From positions 1,736,001-1,800,000 of the forward strand of contig NZ_PPDK01000001.1 in assembly GCF_003074135.1 (NCBI RefSeq): a stretch of DNA of 64,000 bases. Direction: 5' to 3'. Positions 1 through 8,116 of the stretch are shown piece after piece. The notes under the pieces are model-generated. The model searched no databases. It was not told the DNA's origin and worked only from the letters and a program-made list of their open reading frames with translations. Every line of letters begins with the position of its first letter. The first letter of the stretch is position 1. This DNA comes from Euzebya tangerina (GTDB lineage: Bacteria; Actinomycetota; Nitriliruptoria; Euzebyales; Euzebyaceae). The position numbers and the translations under genes are program-made.

Positions 1-23
1 TCGCCTCGCGGGTCGCCCAACCC

Positions 24-1130
24 GTGCCCGGCCTGCTGCTCGTCCTCGCCATCGTGGTCGGGTTCATCACCTGGCGGACCTACCAACCAGACGTCGGCCG
101 ACTGCTCGGCGCCAACCGACAGAACGTCCGCACACTCGAGGGCCTGCTGTTCGCCTCCCCGAACGTGCTCGGCTTCCTGGCCTTCTTCGCGGGGCCGTTG
201 CTGTTCTCCCTCTACGTCAGCTTGAACGAGTGGGACGCCTTCTCCGCTCCGGCCTTCATCGGTCTGGACAACTACGTCCGCATCCTCTCGCTCGACTTCG
301 CGCTGGCCGACGGGGGGTCCATCCAGTACGCCGACGGATATCGCGAGGCCTTCCGGTTCGGCAGCGTCGGCATCGGCGCGCGTGACCCGCTGTTCTGGAC
401 CTCGATCCGCAACATCGTCGTCTTCGCGGTCCTGGCCATCCCGGCAGCCGTGATCCCGGCCCTCGCCCTGGCCCAGCTCCTCAACGTGCGGGCGCCCGGG
501 ATGAAGATCTTCAGAGCCGTCTTCTTCGTCCCCTCGATCGCCGGTGTCGTCGCGGTCGCGTTGATCTGGAAGCAGTTGTTCAACGCCACCGTCGGGTGGC
601 TCAACTACCTCCTCGGGGAAGCCGCAAACCTCGTCAGCGTCCTCCCCGGCATCGAACTCGTGGCGCCGGAGCCACGGTGGTTGTCCGACGCCAGCGTGTC
701 TCTGTTGTCGCTGGTCATCGTCTTCGCCTGGCAGTACATCGGCTTCAACACCGTGCTGTTCCTGGCCGGTCTGCAGGGATTGGACGGCACCGTCTACGAG
801 GCAGCGACCCTCGACGGCGCCAACGCCTGGCAGAAGTTCCGCTACCTCACCTTGCCGGCACTCAGGCCCACCACGTTCTTCGTCGTCGCCTCCACCGGCA
901 TCCTGGCCCTGCAGCTCTTCGGTGAGGCCATCGTGTTGTTCCCGCCGATCGGCGCTGGTCCGCAGAACTCGACGCTGACGCCGGTCGTCTACCTCTACGA
1001 CCAGGGCTTCCGGCAGTTCTCCCAGGGCTACGCCTCGGCGGTCGCGTGGGTGCTGTTCGCGCTGATCTTCGCGTTCACGTTCGTGCAGTTCCGACGCCAG
1101 CGCGACGAGGCCACGGAGGGGGGCGTCTGA
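24..1130 (+). CDS. Carbohydrate ABC transporter permease (MalF/UgpA type), probably 5'-truncated by window edge
   Basis: Inner-membrane subunit of a binding-protein-dependent sugar importer. It would pair with the next gene to form the channel that an ATPase, not in the window, drives. Several hydrophobic segments are visible. The cytoplasmic EAA loop that docks the ATPase lies around residues 258-282 (EAATLDGANAWQKF, then LPAL), the family's diagnostic motif. The frame is open upstream to base 3, so the GTG at 24 is only the first start inside the window and the gene may begin earlier. The stop overlaps the following ATG as TGATG, indicating translational coupling. The substrate cannot be read from sequence; a sugar or polyol is the family expectation. 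Confidence 0.9.
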   Translation: MPGLLLVLAIVVGFITWRTYQPDVGRLLGANRQNVRTLEGLLFASPNVLGFLAFFAGPLLFSLYVSLNEWDAFSAPAFIGLDNYVRILSLDFALADGGSIQYADGYREAFRFGSVGIGARDPLFWTSIRNIVVFAVLAIPAAVIPALALAQLLNVRAPGMKIFRAVFFVPSIAGVVAVALIWKQLFNATVGWLNYLLGEAANLVSVLPGIELVAPEPRWLSDASVSLLSLVIVFAWQYIGFNTVLFLAGLQGLDGTVYEAATLDGANAWQKFRYLTLPALRPTTFFVVASTGILALQLFGEAIVLFPPIGAGPQNSTLTPVVYLYDQGFRQFSQGYASAVAWVLFALIFAFTFVQFRRQRDEATEGGV

Positions 1131-2329
1131 TGGCGGTTCAGAGTGGCAGCACCCGGCGCCGCATCCTGGGCCGCTTCGGGCTCTACGGCCTCCTGATCGT
1201 CATCGCGCTGATCATGCTGTTCCCGTTCCTGGTCGTGCTGGGGTCCTCCCTCAAGGCACGCGATGACATCTTCCGCTTCCCCCCGCGGCTGCTGCCCTAC
1301 GAGCAGACGACGGTCGAGATCGAGGAGGAGCCAGCGCCGCTCTACGTCATCGACGGCGAGGAGCGAGCCCTGGTCGGAGAGATCGATGTCGGCATCTACG
1401 CCCCACCCGCCGACTTGGACGACACCGTTCGACGGAACAGCCGTGACGTCGACCCGACCGGTGGCTTCACCAACCCCGAGAGCGTCGTGGTCGACGGTGA
1501 GGAACTCGATCTCTTCGACGTCGAGGTGGACGGCCAGATCGTGGAGATGGTCGAGGTGGGCAGCACCGTCGAGGGGGTCTTCGCCCTGACCGACGACCCG
1601 GACGACACGGTGACGGCGGTCACGCGAACCGCTGAGGCGGTGGAGACGGTCGGGTTCCAGCCGCAGAACTTCAGTGAGGTCCTGAATCGTCAGAACCTGG
1701 GGCGCTCGCTGTCCAACACCGTGTTGGTCACGCTGCTCGTCGTCGGCGGCACGATCCTGACCTCGATCCTCGGCGGGTACGCCTTCGCGCGGATCAGCTT
1801 CCCCGGCCGGGACGCGCTGTTCCTGATCTACATCGGCTCGATCATGGTGCCGTTCGTGATCCTCATCGTGCCGCTGTACCAGGTCATGGTCACGCTGGGC
1901 TGGGTCGACTCGTTGGCATCGCTGGTGTTCCCCTTCCTCTTCAACGCCTACGGGACGTTCCTCATCCGGCAGTTCTTCGTCTCGATCCCGGTGGAGCTCG
2001 AGGAGGCGGCGATCGTCGACGGTGCCTCCCGCTGGACGGTGTTGTGGCGCATCTTCGTCCCGCTGTCGACCCCGGCCATCGCGACGCTCGCCACGTTCAT
2101 GTTCCTGTACGCCTGGAACAGCTTCGTGTGGCCCTTCATCGTGATCAACGCCGGCAACACCGAGAACCACGTGCTGACGGTGTCGCTGCAGCAGCTCGGC
2201 GGGCGTGCCGCCGACGCGCCGAACCTCATCTTCGCCGCCGTCATGATCGCGATCGCCGTGCCCGTCACGGTGTTCGTGCTCGCCCAGCGCTACTTCACCG
2301 AGAACCTGGCGACCAGCGGCATCAAGTAG
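1130..2329 (+). CDS. Carbohydrate ABC transporter permease (MalG type) with large extracytoplasmic insertion
   Basis: Second channel subunit of the sugar importer. The ATG at 1130 overlaps the previous stop, giving 399 residues; a longer frame from 1046 would run through the end of the upstream permease. TM1 is near residues 17-39. The EAA loop (EEAAIVDGASRWTVLWRIF) is near residue 288 and is followed by the last membrane segments. Unlike ordinary MalG proteins of about 280 residues, roughly 120 acidic, polar residues (about 56-175) separate TM1 from the conserved core. By topology they would lie outside the membrane, where the binding protein docks. The insertion keeps frame and GC, so it does not look like an error. 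Its function is unknown. Confidence 0.9.
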   Translation: MAVQSGSTRRRILGRFGLYGLLIVIALIMLFPFLVVLGSSLKARDDIFRFPPRLLPYEQTTVEIEEEPAPLYVIDGEERALVGEIDVGIYAPPADLDDTVRRNSRDVDPTGGFTNPESVVVDGEELDLFDVEVDGQIVEMVEVGSTVEGVFALTDDPDDTVTAVTRTAEAVETVGFQPQNFSEVLNRQNLGRSLSNTVLVTLLVVGGTILTSILGGYAFARISFPGRDALFLIYIGSIMVPFVILIVPLYQVMVTLGWVDSLASLVFPFLFNAYGTFLIRQFFVSIPVELEEAAIVDGASRWTVLWRIFVPLSTPAIATLATFMFLYAWNSFVWPFIVINAGNTENHVLTVSLQQLGGRAADAPNLIFAAVMIAIAVPVTVFVLAQRYFTENLATSGIK

Positions 2330-2401
2330 GTCGGGTGGCCGGTCAGCCGGATGACGGACCGACGCTTGACTTGCCAGATGAGTCTCGCGAGTGTTTGCAA
2401 C

Positions 2402-4396
2402 ATGACCACAGTCAGTCACCGCGGTCCTCGGTCGCTCGTCCTCGGATGTGCCGGGGTCCTGCTCCTCACCGGCCTGTTCCTCGTCATGATCGCGGGATCC
2501 GCGGAGGCGCAGGAGGAGGTCGAGGTGCGCATGCTGGACAACTCCTACGATCCGCTCTCGATCAGCGTCGCGCCGGGCGGGGACGTGGTCTTCGTCAATG
2601 AGGGGCGGGTCGACCACAACGTCCTGGCCGTGGACGGCTCCTTCGACTCGACGGCCGAGGACGGCCAGAACACCGCGCCGGGCGAGGCGTTCACGGTCAC
2701 CGTCCCCGACGAGGACGGCGCCGTCGACTACTACTGCTCCCTGCACGCCACGCTGGACGAGTCGGGGGAGTGGCAGGGCATGGTCGGCACCCTGCTGGTC
2801 GGCAACGTCCAGCCGGAGGAGACCGGGGAGACCACGGGTGCCGGCGGTCGAGCGTCGACCTCACCGAGCGAGTGGACCGGCGACACCGTCCGGGTGCCCG
2901 AGGAGTTCCCGACCATCCAGTCAGGCGTGGACGCCGCGCTTCCCGGTGACCTGGTCCTGGTGGGACCTGGGATCTACCGCGAGGCCGTGTCCGTCACCAC
3001 GCCGGGACTCACCATCCGAGGCACGGACCGCAACACGGTCATCCTCGACGGCGAGTTGACCCGCGAGAACGGATTCGTCGTCACCGCGGACGGCGTGGCC
3101 ATCGAGAACATGACCGCTCGCGGGTACACCGTGAACGGCTTCTTCTGGAACGGCGTGGTGGGGTACCGCGGGTCCTACCTGACCGCGATCGACAACTGGG
3201 TGTACGGGATCTACGCCTTCGACTCGGTGGACGGTCTGTTCGAGCACTCCTATGGCTCGGGGTCCTATGACGCCGGGTTCTACATCGGCCAGTGCAACCC
3301 CTGCGATGCCGTCATCACCGACGTGGTCGCGGAGTACAACGGGCTCGGCTACAGCGGGACGAACGCCTCCGGCAACATCTGGATCGTGGACTCGGTCTGG
3401 CGGCACAACGTGGCGGGCATCGTGCCGAACACCCTGGACTCCGAGCTGCTCCCGCCCACCCGCGACGTGGTCGTGGCCGGCAACTACATCCACGACAGCG
3501 GCGAGGTGGGGCAGGCCCCCTCGAAGGTGGCGGAGTGGTCGGCCTACGGCAACGGCGTCGTCCTGGCCGGTGTCCGGAACACGCTCGTGCGCAACAACCT
3601 GATCGTGAACAGCCCGACGTCCGGCGTGCAGGTGGTGTCGAACATCGACGCGAGCTTCTGGCCATCGGGAGGCAACGAGGTTCGCGACAACGTCATCCGC
3701 GGATCCGGCCGGGCCGACATCACCTTCGGCGGGCCCGGAGAGGCTGGCTCGTGTGCGGCGGACAACGATGCCGACACGACCATCCCCTGGTCCGCTGGTC
3801 TCCTGCACAACTGCGACGGGATCAACCTGCCGTTGCCGTGGGGGCTGGCGACCTCCTCCGATGCGCTGGGCCGGATCGCCCAGGCGGTGCACGAGCAGAA
3901 CCCGCAGCTGGAGCACGGCGAGGCCCCCGACCCGGACCTCGACTTCGAGCAACTTCCCGGCGGGGAGGAGGCCGAGGTGACGCCGGCGGTGAACGTCTTC
4001 GACTCGCTGGACTTCGACCCGGATGAGATCACGACCCCGGTGCTGGACGAGGGGCTCGAGTTGGACGAGCGACGGCCTGTTGTGTTCGGGGTGGCGGTCG
4101 ACGGTGGGTTCTGGCCGGTGTGGATGGGCGCGCTGCTGTGGTGGGTGCCGCTGGCCGTCTGGGTGCTCGGTGGCGCGTGGATCATCTGGCGGGTCTGGCG
4201 CTCGGACCGCGGCGTCGTCGGGAAGATCGGCTGGTCGGTGGGTGCGGTGACCCTGCCGATGCTGGGTGTCGTGGGCTACGCGGTCGCCGGAAACCGCGCG
4301 GCGCCGCTGGGCCGCCGGCTCGCAGTCGGGCTGGGCGGGCTGGTTCTCTGGCTCGTCGTCGTCGTGGTCACGCTGCTGGTCGGAGGGGTCCTGTGA
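2402..4396 (+). CDS. Secreted cupredoxin / right-handed beta-helix protein with C-terminal membrane segments
   Basis: The start is taken at ATG 2402; ATGs at 2351 and 2378 are also in frame. The 664-residue product has a signal peptide (hydrophobic about 12-31, AEA near 36). A plastocyanin-like domain follows (about 38-135) with copper-ligand candidates: His in VDHNV near 71, then Cys and His of YYCSLH near 112 and Met in GMVG. A NosD/CASH-type parallel beta-helix covers about 170-500 (repeated motifs such as DNWVYGI and RNNLIVNSP). After an acidic linker come about three transmembrane helices and a short tail. It is probably anchored outside the cell. Its stop overlaps the start of the multicopper oxidase, so the two are likely co-translated. 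The substrate is unknown; electron transfer or copper delivery to the oxidase is inference. Confidence 0.82.
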   Translation: MTTVSHRGPRSLVLGCAGVLLLTGLFLVMIAGSAEAQEEVEVRMLDNSYDPLSISVAPGGDVVFVNEGRVDHNVLAVDGSFDSTAEDGQNTAPGEAFTVTVPDEDGAVDYYCSLHATLDESGEWQGMVGTLLVGNVQPEETGETTGAGGRASTSPSEWTGDTVRVPEEFPTIQSGVDAALPGDLVLVGPGIYREAVSVTTPGLTIRGTDRNTVILDGELTRENGFVVTADGVAIENMTARGYTVNGFFWNGVVGYRGSYLTAIDNWVYGIYAFDSVDGLFEHSYGSGSYDAGFYIGQCNPCDAVITDVVAEYNGLGYSGTNASGNIWIVDSVWRHNVAGIVPNTLDSELLPPTRDVVVAGNYIHDSGEVGQAPSKVAEWSAYGNGVVLAGVRNTLVRNNLIVNSPTSGVQVVSNIDASFWPSGGNEVRDNVIRGSGRADITFGGPGEAGSCAADNDADTTIPWSAGLLHNCDGINLPLPWGLATSSDALGRIAQAVHEQNPQLEHGEAPDPDLDFEQLPGGEEAEVTPAVNVFDSLDFDPDEITTPVLDEGLELDERRPVVFGVAVDGGFWPVWMGALLWWVPLAVWVLGGAWIIWRVWRSDRGVVGKIGWSVGAVTLPMLGVVGYAVAGNRAAPLGRRLAVGLGGLVLWLVVVVVTLLVGGVL

Positions 4397-5628
4397 GCAC
4401 GGATGAGCCCGGCTCACCGCATGGTGGGGAACCTGACCTTCGTGGTGGGGAACCTGACCTTCCTGGTGGGGAACCTCACGGTCCAGACCTGCAGCAGGGT
4501 CCCCCAGACCTGCAGCAGGGTTCCCCGCCGACGGGGGCCAGGCTGGATCGCAGAGCCGCCCTCCGCCGGGTCGGAGGTGGAGGCCTCTCCCTCTTGGGAG
4601 CTGGCATCGTCGCCGGGTCCGTCGGGACCCATGCGGCCGCCCACGCCACCGCTGGCTCCGACCAGGGCCCAGCCGATCTCTACGGCGGCACACACCCCGC
4701 CGGCCATCTGGGTGCCCAAGACCTGACCGTTCAGGGAGGCGACCGCGGCGGGGTCCTCTCCAGCGGCCTGCCGGTCGGCGATGCTGCTGGCCCGTACGCC
4801 GGCCCGTACGCCATGCCCGAGCGAATGCCGCCGGACGCCTTGGATGCGCTCACCGTCCCGCCACCTCCGACGACCGGCCCGGTCGACATCGAGATGGAGG
4901 TCGTCGAACGGCCCCACCAGATCTCCCGTTCCTTCACCCTCCCACAGGCCTGGACCTACAACGGAACCCTTCCCGGCCCCACCATCCGGGCCACCGAGGG
5001 CCAGACCGTCCGAGTGCACTTCACCAACCGGACCGCCCACGACCACAACCTGCACTTCCACGGCCGGCACGCACCCGTCATGGACGGCTGGGAACCGATT
5101 CCACCCGGCGGGGAGACCGTCTACGAGATCGAGGCCGGTCCCGCCGGCGTCCACCCCTACCACTGCCACACGATGCCCATCGACGCGCACATCGCGCGTG
5201 GCCTGTACGGGATGTTCATCGTCGACCCACGAGGGGGCCGGCCCGACGCGCACGAGGTCGCGCTGACGCTCGGCGGCTTTGACATCGATGGCAGCGGCCG
5301 GAACGATGTGTACGCCTACAACGGGATCGCCGGATTCTACGAGGCGCACCCGATCCGGATCCCCACCGGCGAGCCGGTCCGCGCCTATGTGATGAACTGC
5401 ATCGAGTACGACCCGTTGGCCTCGTTCCACCTGCACGCCCAGACCTTCGACGTGTACCCGGCGGGGATGGGTGACGCGCCGGCGTGGCACACCGATGTGC
5501 TGAGCCTGGGCCAGATGGAGCGGGCGATGCTCGAGTTCTCCCTTCCTGAGGTCGGCCGGTACATGTTCCACCCGCACCAGCACTCGATCGCCCATCGCGG
5601 GGCCATGGGTTGGTTCGCAGCAGTCTGA
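4393..5628 (+). CDS. Two-domain multicopper oxidase, Tat-exported
   Basis: The GTG at 4393 overlaps the preceding stop (GTGA), giving 411 residues. The first 50 residues are a Gly/Glu/Pro/Gln repeat (units GGEPDL and PDLQQG). They precede a twin-arginine signal (LDRRAALRR near 51-59 plus a hydrophobic stretch). Domain 1 holds HFHGRH and HPYHCHT (His257-Cys258-His259), then RGLYGMFIV. Domain 2 holds FHLHAQTF and HPHQH (393-397). The type-1 copper cysteine is therefore present only in domain 1. This resembles the type C two-domain oxidases described from Nitrosomonas and Arthrobacter. The enzyme oxidises a substrate and reduces O2 in the periplasm or outside the cell. The substrate is not predictable; phenols or Cu(I) are options. 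NirK-like nitrite reductase is less likely. Confidence 0.85.
   Translation: MSTDEPGSPHGGEPDLRGGEPDLPGGEPHGPDLQQGPPDLQQGSPPTGARLDRRAALRRVGGGGLSLLGAGIVAGSVGTHAAAHATAGSDQGPADLYGGTHPAGHLGAQDLTVQGGDRGGVLSSGLPVGDAAGPYAGPYAMPERMPPDALDALTVPPPPTTGPVDIEMEVVERPHQISRSFTLPQAWTYNGTLPGPTIRATEGQTVRVHFTNRTAHDHNLHFHGRHAPVMDGWEPIPPGGETVYEIEAGPAGVHPYHCHTMPIDAHIARGLYGMFIVDPRGGRPDAHEVALTLGGFDIDGSGRNDVYAYNGIAGFYEAHPIRIPTGEPVRAYVMNCIEYDPLASFHLHAQTFDVYPAGMGDAPAWHTDVLSLGQMERAMLEFSLPEVGRYMFHPHQHSIAHRGAMGWFAAV
4424..4532 (+). repeat. Short in-frame tandem repeats in the oxidase N-terminus
   Basis: Three 21-base units beginning GGTGGGGAACCT lie at about 4424-4484. Two 22-24-base units around AGACCTGCAGCAGGGT follow to 4532. 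They encode the GGEPDL and PDLQQG repeats before the Tat signal. Confidence 0.8.
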
Positions 5629-5670
5629 AGGAACGAGTTGCGGCAACCCCAAGCCGGGTAGGCAGAGACC

Positions 5671-5943
5671 ATGACGACACGATCCCGCAACCCCACCGGC
5701 GCCACTGATCCGATCGTTCCCGACCCGGGGGAGGAGCCCGCGCCGCCACCCGACCCGGGTGAGCCGACACCCGTGCCTGATCCGGGGAAGCCGACTCCCC
5801 TTCCTGATCCCGGCACGCCGACCCCCGTGCCCGATCCTGGGCGTCCGACCCCGCATCCCGGCAGACCCCAACCCACGCCGCCCGCGCCGGACCCGATCCC
5901 GGTTCCTGATCCGACACCCACGCCGGGCCAGCCGATCAGCTGA
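5671..5943 (+). CDS. Possible small Pro-rich repeat protein (PDPG repeats)
   Basis: A 90-residue frame starting MTTRSRNPTG and then almost entirely PDPG(E/K/T/R)PTP repeats of about ten residues. It follows the multicopper oxidase by 42 bases on the same strand and ends 21 bases before the convergent DUF2461 gene. No signal peptide, membrane segment or strong ribosome-binding site is visible. The repeat has regular codon periodicity in this frame, but the opposite strand is also open. It may be a real structural peptide or non-coding low-complexity DNA. Function unknown. Confidence 0.4.
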   Translation: MTTRSRNPTGATDPIVPDPGEEPAPPPDPGEPTPVPDPGKPTPLPDPGTPTPVPDPGRPTPHPGRPQPTPPAPDPIPVPDPTPTPGQPIS

Positions 5944-5964
5944 TCTGTACCGCTCGCCGTCCCG

Positions 5965-6648
5965 TCAGAACGGCAGGCCGTAGGAGGCGGCCAGGAAGCC
6001 CATGAAGGGGACGGTGTCCTTGGCTCGGTCCAGCAGCAGGTCTATGAACCCCTCGGACGTGACCTCATCCTCGGTCAGCGGTCGCATGACGACGAAGGAG
6101 GTTCGACGGAGGTCCTCGATGCGCTCATGGTCGCTGTCGAAGCCCTGCGGCGAGGTCTTGAGCTTGTCGCCGCCGAGCTCCAACCCGGCCTCATCGAGGG
6201 TCTCGACGACCCGATCCCACTCCTCCGTCCGGTCCACGATCCGCTCTCTGATCGGCGTCAGCGCCTTGACCGGCGGAGAGTGGACGCCCCCGCCGAAGAA
6301 GCAGTTGCCGGGCTCCAGGTGCAGGTACAGACCGGGAGCGTGGACGGCGCCCTCCCCACCCGCGTGCCGGAAGTAGGCAGCCATCGACGTGCGGTACGGC
6401 GTCTTGTCGTCGGAGAACCGCACGTCCCGGTTGATCTGCATGACCGAGCCGCGTTGGATCCGGCCGACGGATACGAGGTGTGGTGAGACGTTCTGCTTCA
6501 GCGGCTCGGCCCAGTCGTCACAGAACGCATACAGCGGGTCGCGGACGAAGGTCTCGTACCGGTCCCGGTTCTCGTCCATCCACGCCTTGTGGTTGTTGAT
6601 CTCGAGATCCATCAGGAAGTCGAAGGTCTCGGTGCTGAAGTACGCCAT
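5965..6648 (-). CDS. DUF2461 (TIGR02453) family protein
   Basis: A 227-residue protein starting MAYFSTETFDF; an upstream in-frame start would add 11 atypical residues. The family hallmarks are present: early FLMDLEINNHKAWMDENRDRY, then SDDKTPYRTSMAAYFRH and the LEPGNCFFGGGVH segment. DUF2461 proteins are soluble and widespread in bacteria and fungi, with no assigned activity. It is divergently transcribed from the pirin gene. No regulatory link is evident beyond the shared intergenic region. Confidence 0.88.
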   Translation of the reverse strand: MAYFSTETFDFLMDLEINNHKAWMDENRDRYETFVRDPLYAFCDDWAEPLKQNVSPHLVSVGRIQRGSVMQINRDVRFSDDKTPYRTSMAAYFRHAGGEGAVHAPGLYLHLEPGNCFFGGGVHSPPVKALTPIRERIVDRTEEWDRVVETLDEAGLELGGDKLKTSPQGFDSDHERIEDLRRTSFVVMRPLTEDEVTSEGFIDLLLDRAKDTVPFMGFLAASYGLPF

Positions 6649-6702
6649 GGGGCCGGTGTTCCCCGCCTGTTGGCGCGGCACACGCCCGTAGCATCGATGA
6701 GC

Positions 6703-7587
6703 ATGAGCAACGTGCTGGTGTCGAGCGGACGGACCGCCTCACTTCCCGGAGTCCGTGTGGTCCGGGTCCTTCCGGTGAAGGGGCGTCGGACCATCGGCCC
6801 GTGGTGCTTCGTGGACCAGATGCTGCCGCCCGAGGTCGAGGAACCGGATCCGATGGAGATCGGCCCGCACCCGCACATCGGGCTGCAGACCGTCACCTGG
6901 CTGTTCGAGGGGGAGGCCGTGCACGGCGACTCGCTGGGAACCGAGCAGACCATCCGTCCTGGCCAGCTGAACCTGATGACGGCCGGGCGGGGGATCGCCC
7001 ACGCGGAGCTGGGCCTTGGCGCCGGGCTGCGTGGGGTGCAGATGTGGGTGGCCCAGCCGGAGGAGACCCGGCACGGCGCCCCAGCATTCGAGCACCACGC
7101 CGACCTGCCGGTCCTCGACCTGGCCGCCGGGCCGGCGACGGTCTTCGTCGGGACGCTCCGTGACGCCGATGATGCCAGCCAGACCTCGCCGGCCCGCCAC
7201 GACACGCCGTCAGTTGGTGCCGAGCTGCGGCTCGGCACCGGGTCGGTGACGCTCCCCGCGGAAGACGGCTTCGAGTACGCCGTGGTACCGACCGATCACC
7301 CCGTCGAGGTGAACAGTGAGCTGGTCGCCGTCGGCGAACTCGGCTACATCGCCCCAGGCGATGACCACCTCCACCTGCAAAGCACTGGCGAGAACAACCG
7401 GATCATGCTCCTCGGCGGTGAGCCCATCGAGACGATCAGCATGTGGTGGAACTTCGTGGCCCGGAATCACGACGAGATCACTGAGGCGTTCGAGGCCTGG
7501 CAGGCCCACGACACCGACCGGTTCGGAACGGTCCCCAGCGACCTCGAGCGGATGGACGCGCCAACCCCGCCCTGGCTCCGCGGCTGA
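6703..7587 (+). CDS. Pirin family protein (bicupin)
   Basis: A cytoplasmic bicupin of 294 residues. The N-terminal cupin holds the metal-binding run PHPHIGLQTVTW, then HGDSLG and GRGIAHAE. Together these give the His/His/His/Glu set that binds iron in pirins. The C-terminal half has the pirin C domain, ending in GEPIETISMWWNFV. Bacterial pirins such as YhhW can act as quercetinases, and others bind metabolic enzymes; the role here is not predictable. ATG 6703 is preferred because a TAGCAT hexamer lies 8 bases upstream (6689-6694), suiting a leaderless transcript. ATG 6697 would almost touch that hexamer. Confidence 0.9.
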   Translation: MSNVLVSSGRTASLPGVRVVRVLPVKGRRTIGPWCFVDQMLPPEVEEPDPMEIGPHPHIGLQTVTWLFEGEAVHGDSLGTEQTIRPGQLNLMTAGRGIAHAELGLGAGLRGVQMWVAQPEETRHGAPAFEHHADLPVLDLAAGPATVFVGTLRDADDASQTSPARHDTPSVGAELRLGTGSVTLPAEDGFEYAVVPTDHPVEVNSELVAVGELGYIAPGDDHLHLQSTGENNRIMLLGGEPIETISMWWNFVARNHDEITEAFEAWQAHDTDRFGTVPSDLERMDAPTPPWLRG

Positions 7588-8022
7588 TCAGGAGCGCTCG
7601 AGGAGCAGGACCGGGATCTGGCGGTCGGTCTTCTCGGCGTACTCCTTGTACGGGGCGAAGGCCCTGACGCAGCGGTCCCACCACTCGGCACGCTCCTCGC
7701 CGTCGATCTCGCGTGCCGTTGCGGTCCACTCCTCGGTCCCGTCCTGCACCTTCACCTCCGGGTTGGCCTTGAGGTTGCCGTACCAGGCCGGATCGTCGGG
7801 TGCGCCGCCCTTGCTGGCCACCGCCGCGTAGACCCCGTCGTGTTCGACCCGCATGACCGGGACCTTGCGCACCTTGCCGGTGCTGGCCCCGATCATCGTC
7901 ATCAGGATGACCGGCAGGCCGCGGATGTTGACCGACTCCGTCGTGCCGGTCTCCATGATGGTTGCGACCTGGTCGCGTACCCACTCGGTGGGGCTGGGCT
8001 CGTACTCGCCGTCAAAGCTCAT
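7588..8022 (-). CDS. Deazaflavin (F420)-dependent nitroreductase-like protein (Ddn family)
   Basis: The product has 144 residues starting MSFDGEYEPSPTEWVRDQV. It carries the Ddn/PF04075 core: G(A)STGKVRKVPVMRVEHDG, YAAVASKGGAPDDPAWYGNL, and a VQDGTEEW strand. These proteins are small split-barrel F420H2-dependent reductases, typically acting on quinones or nitro compounds at the membrane. The gene is tail-to-tail with the pirin gene with no spacer. A second split-barrel protein (PPOX family) lies at 15292. F420 usage is inferred from family and phylum; no F420 synthesis gene is in the window. Confidence 0.88.
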   Translation of the reverse strand: MSFDGEYEPSPTEWVRDQVATIMETGTTESVNIRGLPVILMTMIGASTGKVRKVPVMRVEHDGVYAAVASKGGAPDDPAWYGNLKANPEVKVQDGTEEWTATAREIDGEERAEWWDRCVRAFAPYKEYAEKTDRQIPVLLLERS

Positions 8023-8116
8023 GGGCGGATCACAGCACCTCGTCGAGGCTCCCGCAAGGCGTTCACGCAACCGTGGCACTGGTGCTGTCGTTGGGATTGG
8101 CTCAAGATGGCGACGG

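Noticed and set aside
1028-2746. 572-residue minus-strand frame
   Set aside because: Antisense to the second sugar permease and to the cupredoxin protein; Arg/His/Asp-rich composition typical of complementary GC-rich frames.
2921-4693. 590-residue minus-strand frame
   Set aside because: Antisense shadow of the beta-helix protein; no domain or start signal.
5385-5921. 178-residue Gly-rich minus-strand frame
   Set aside because: Complement of the PDPG repeat and of the oxidase 3' end; no start signal, composition explained by the opposite strand.
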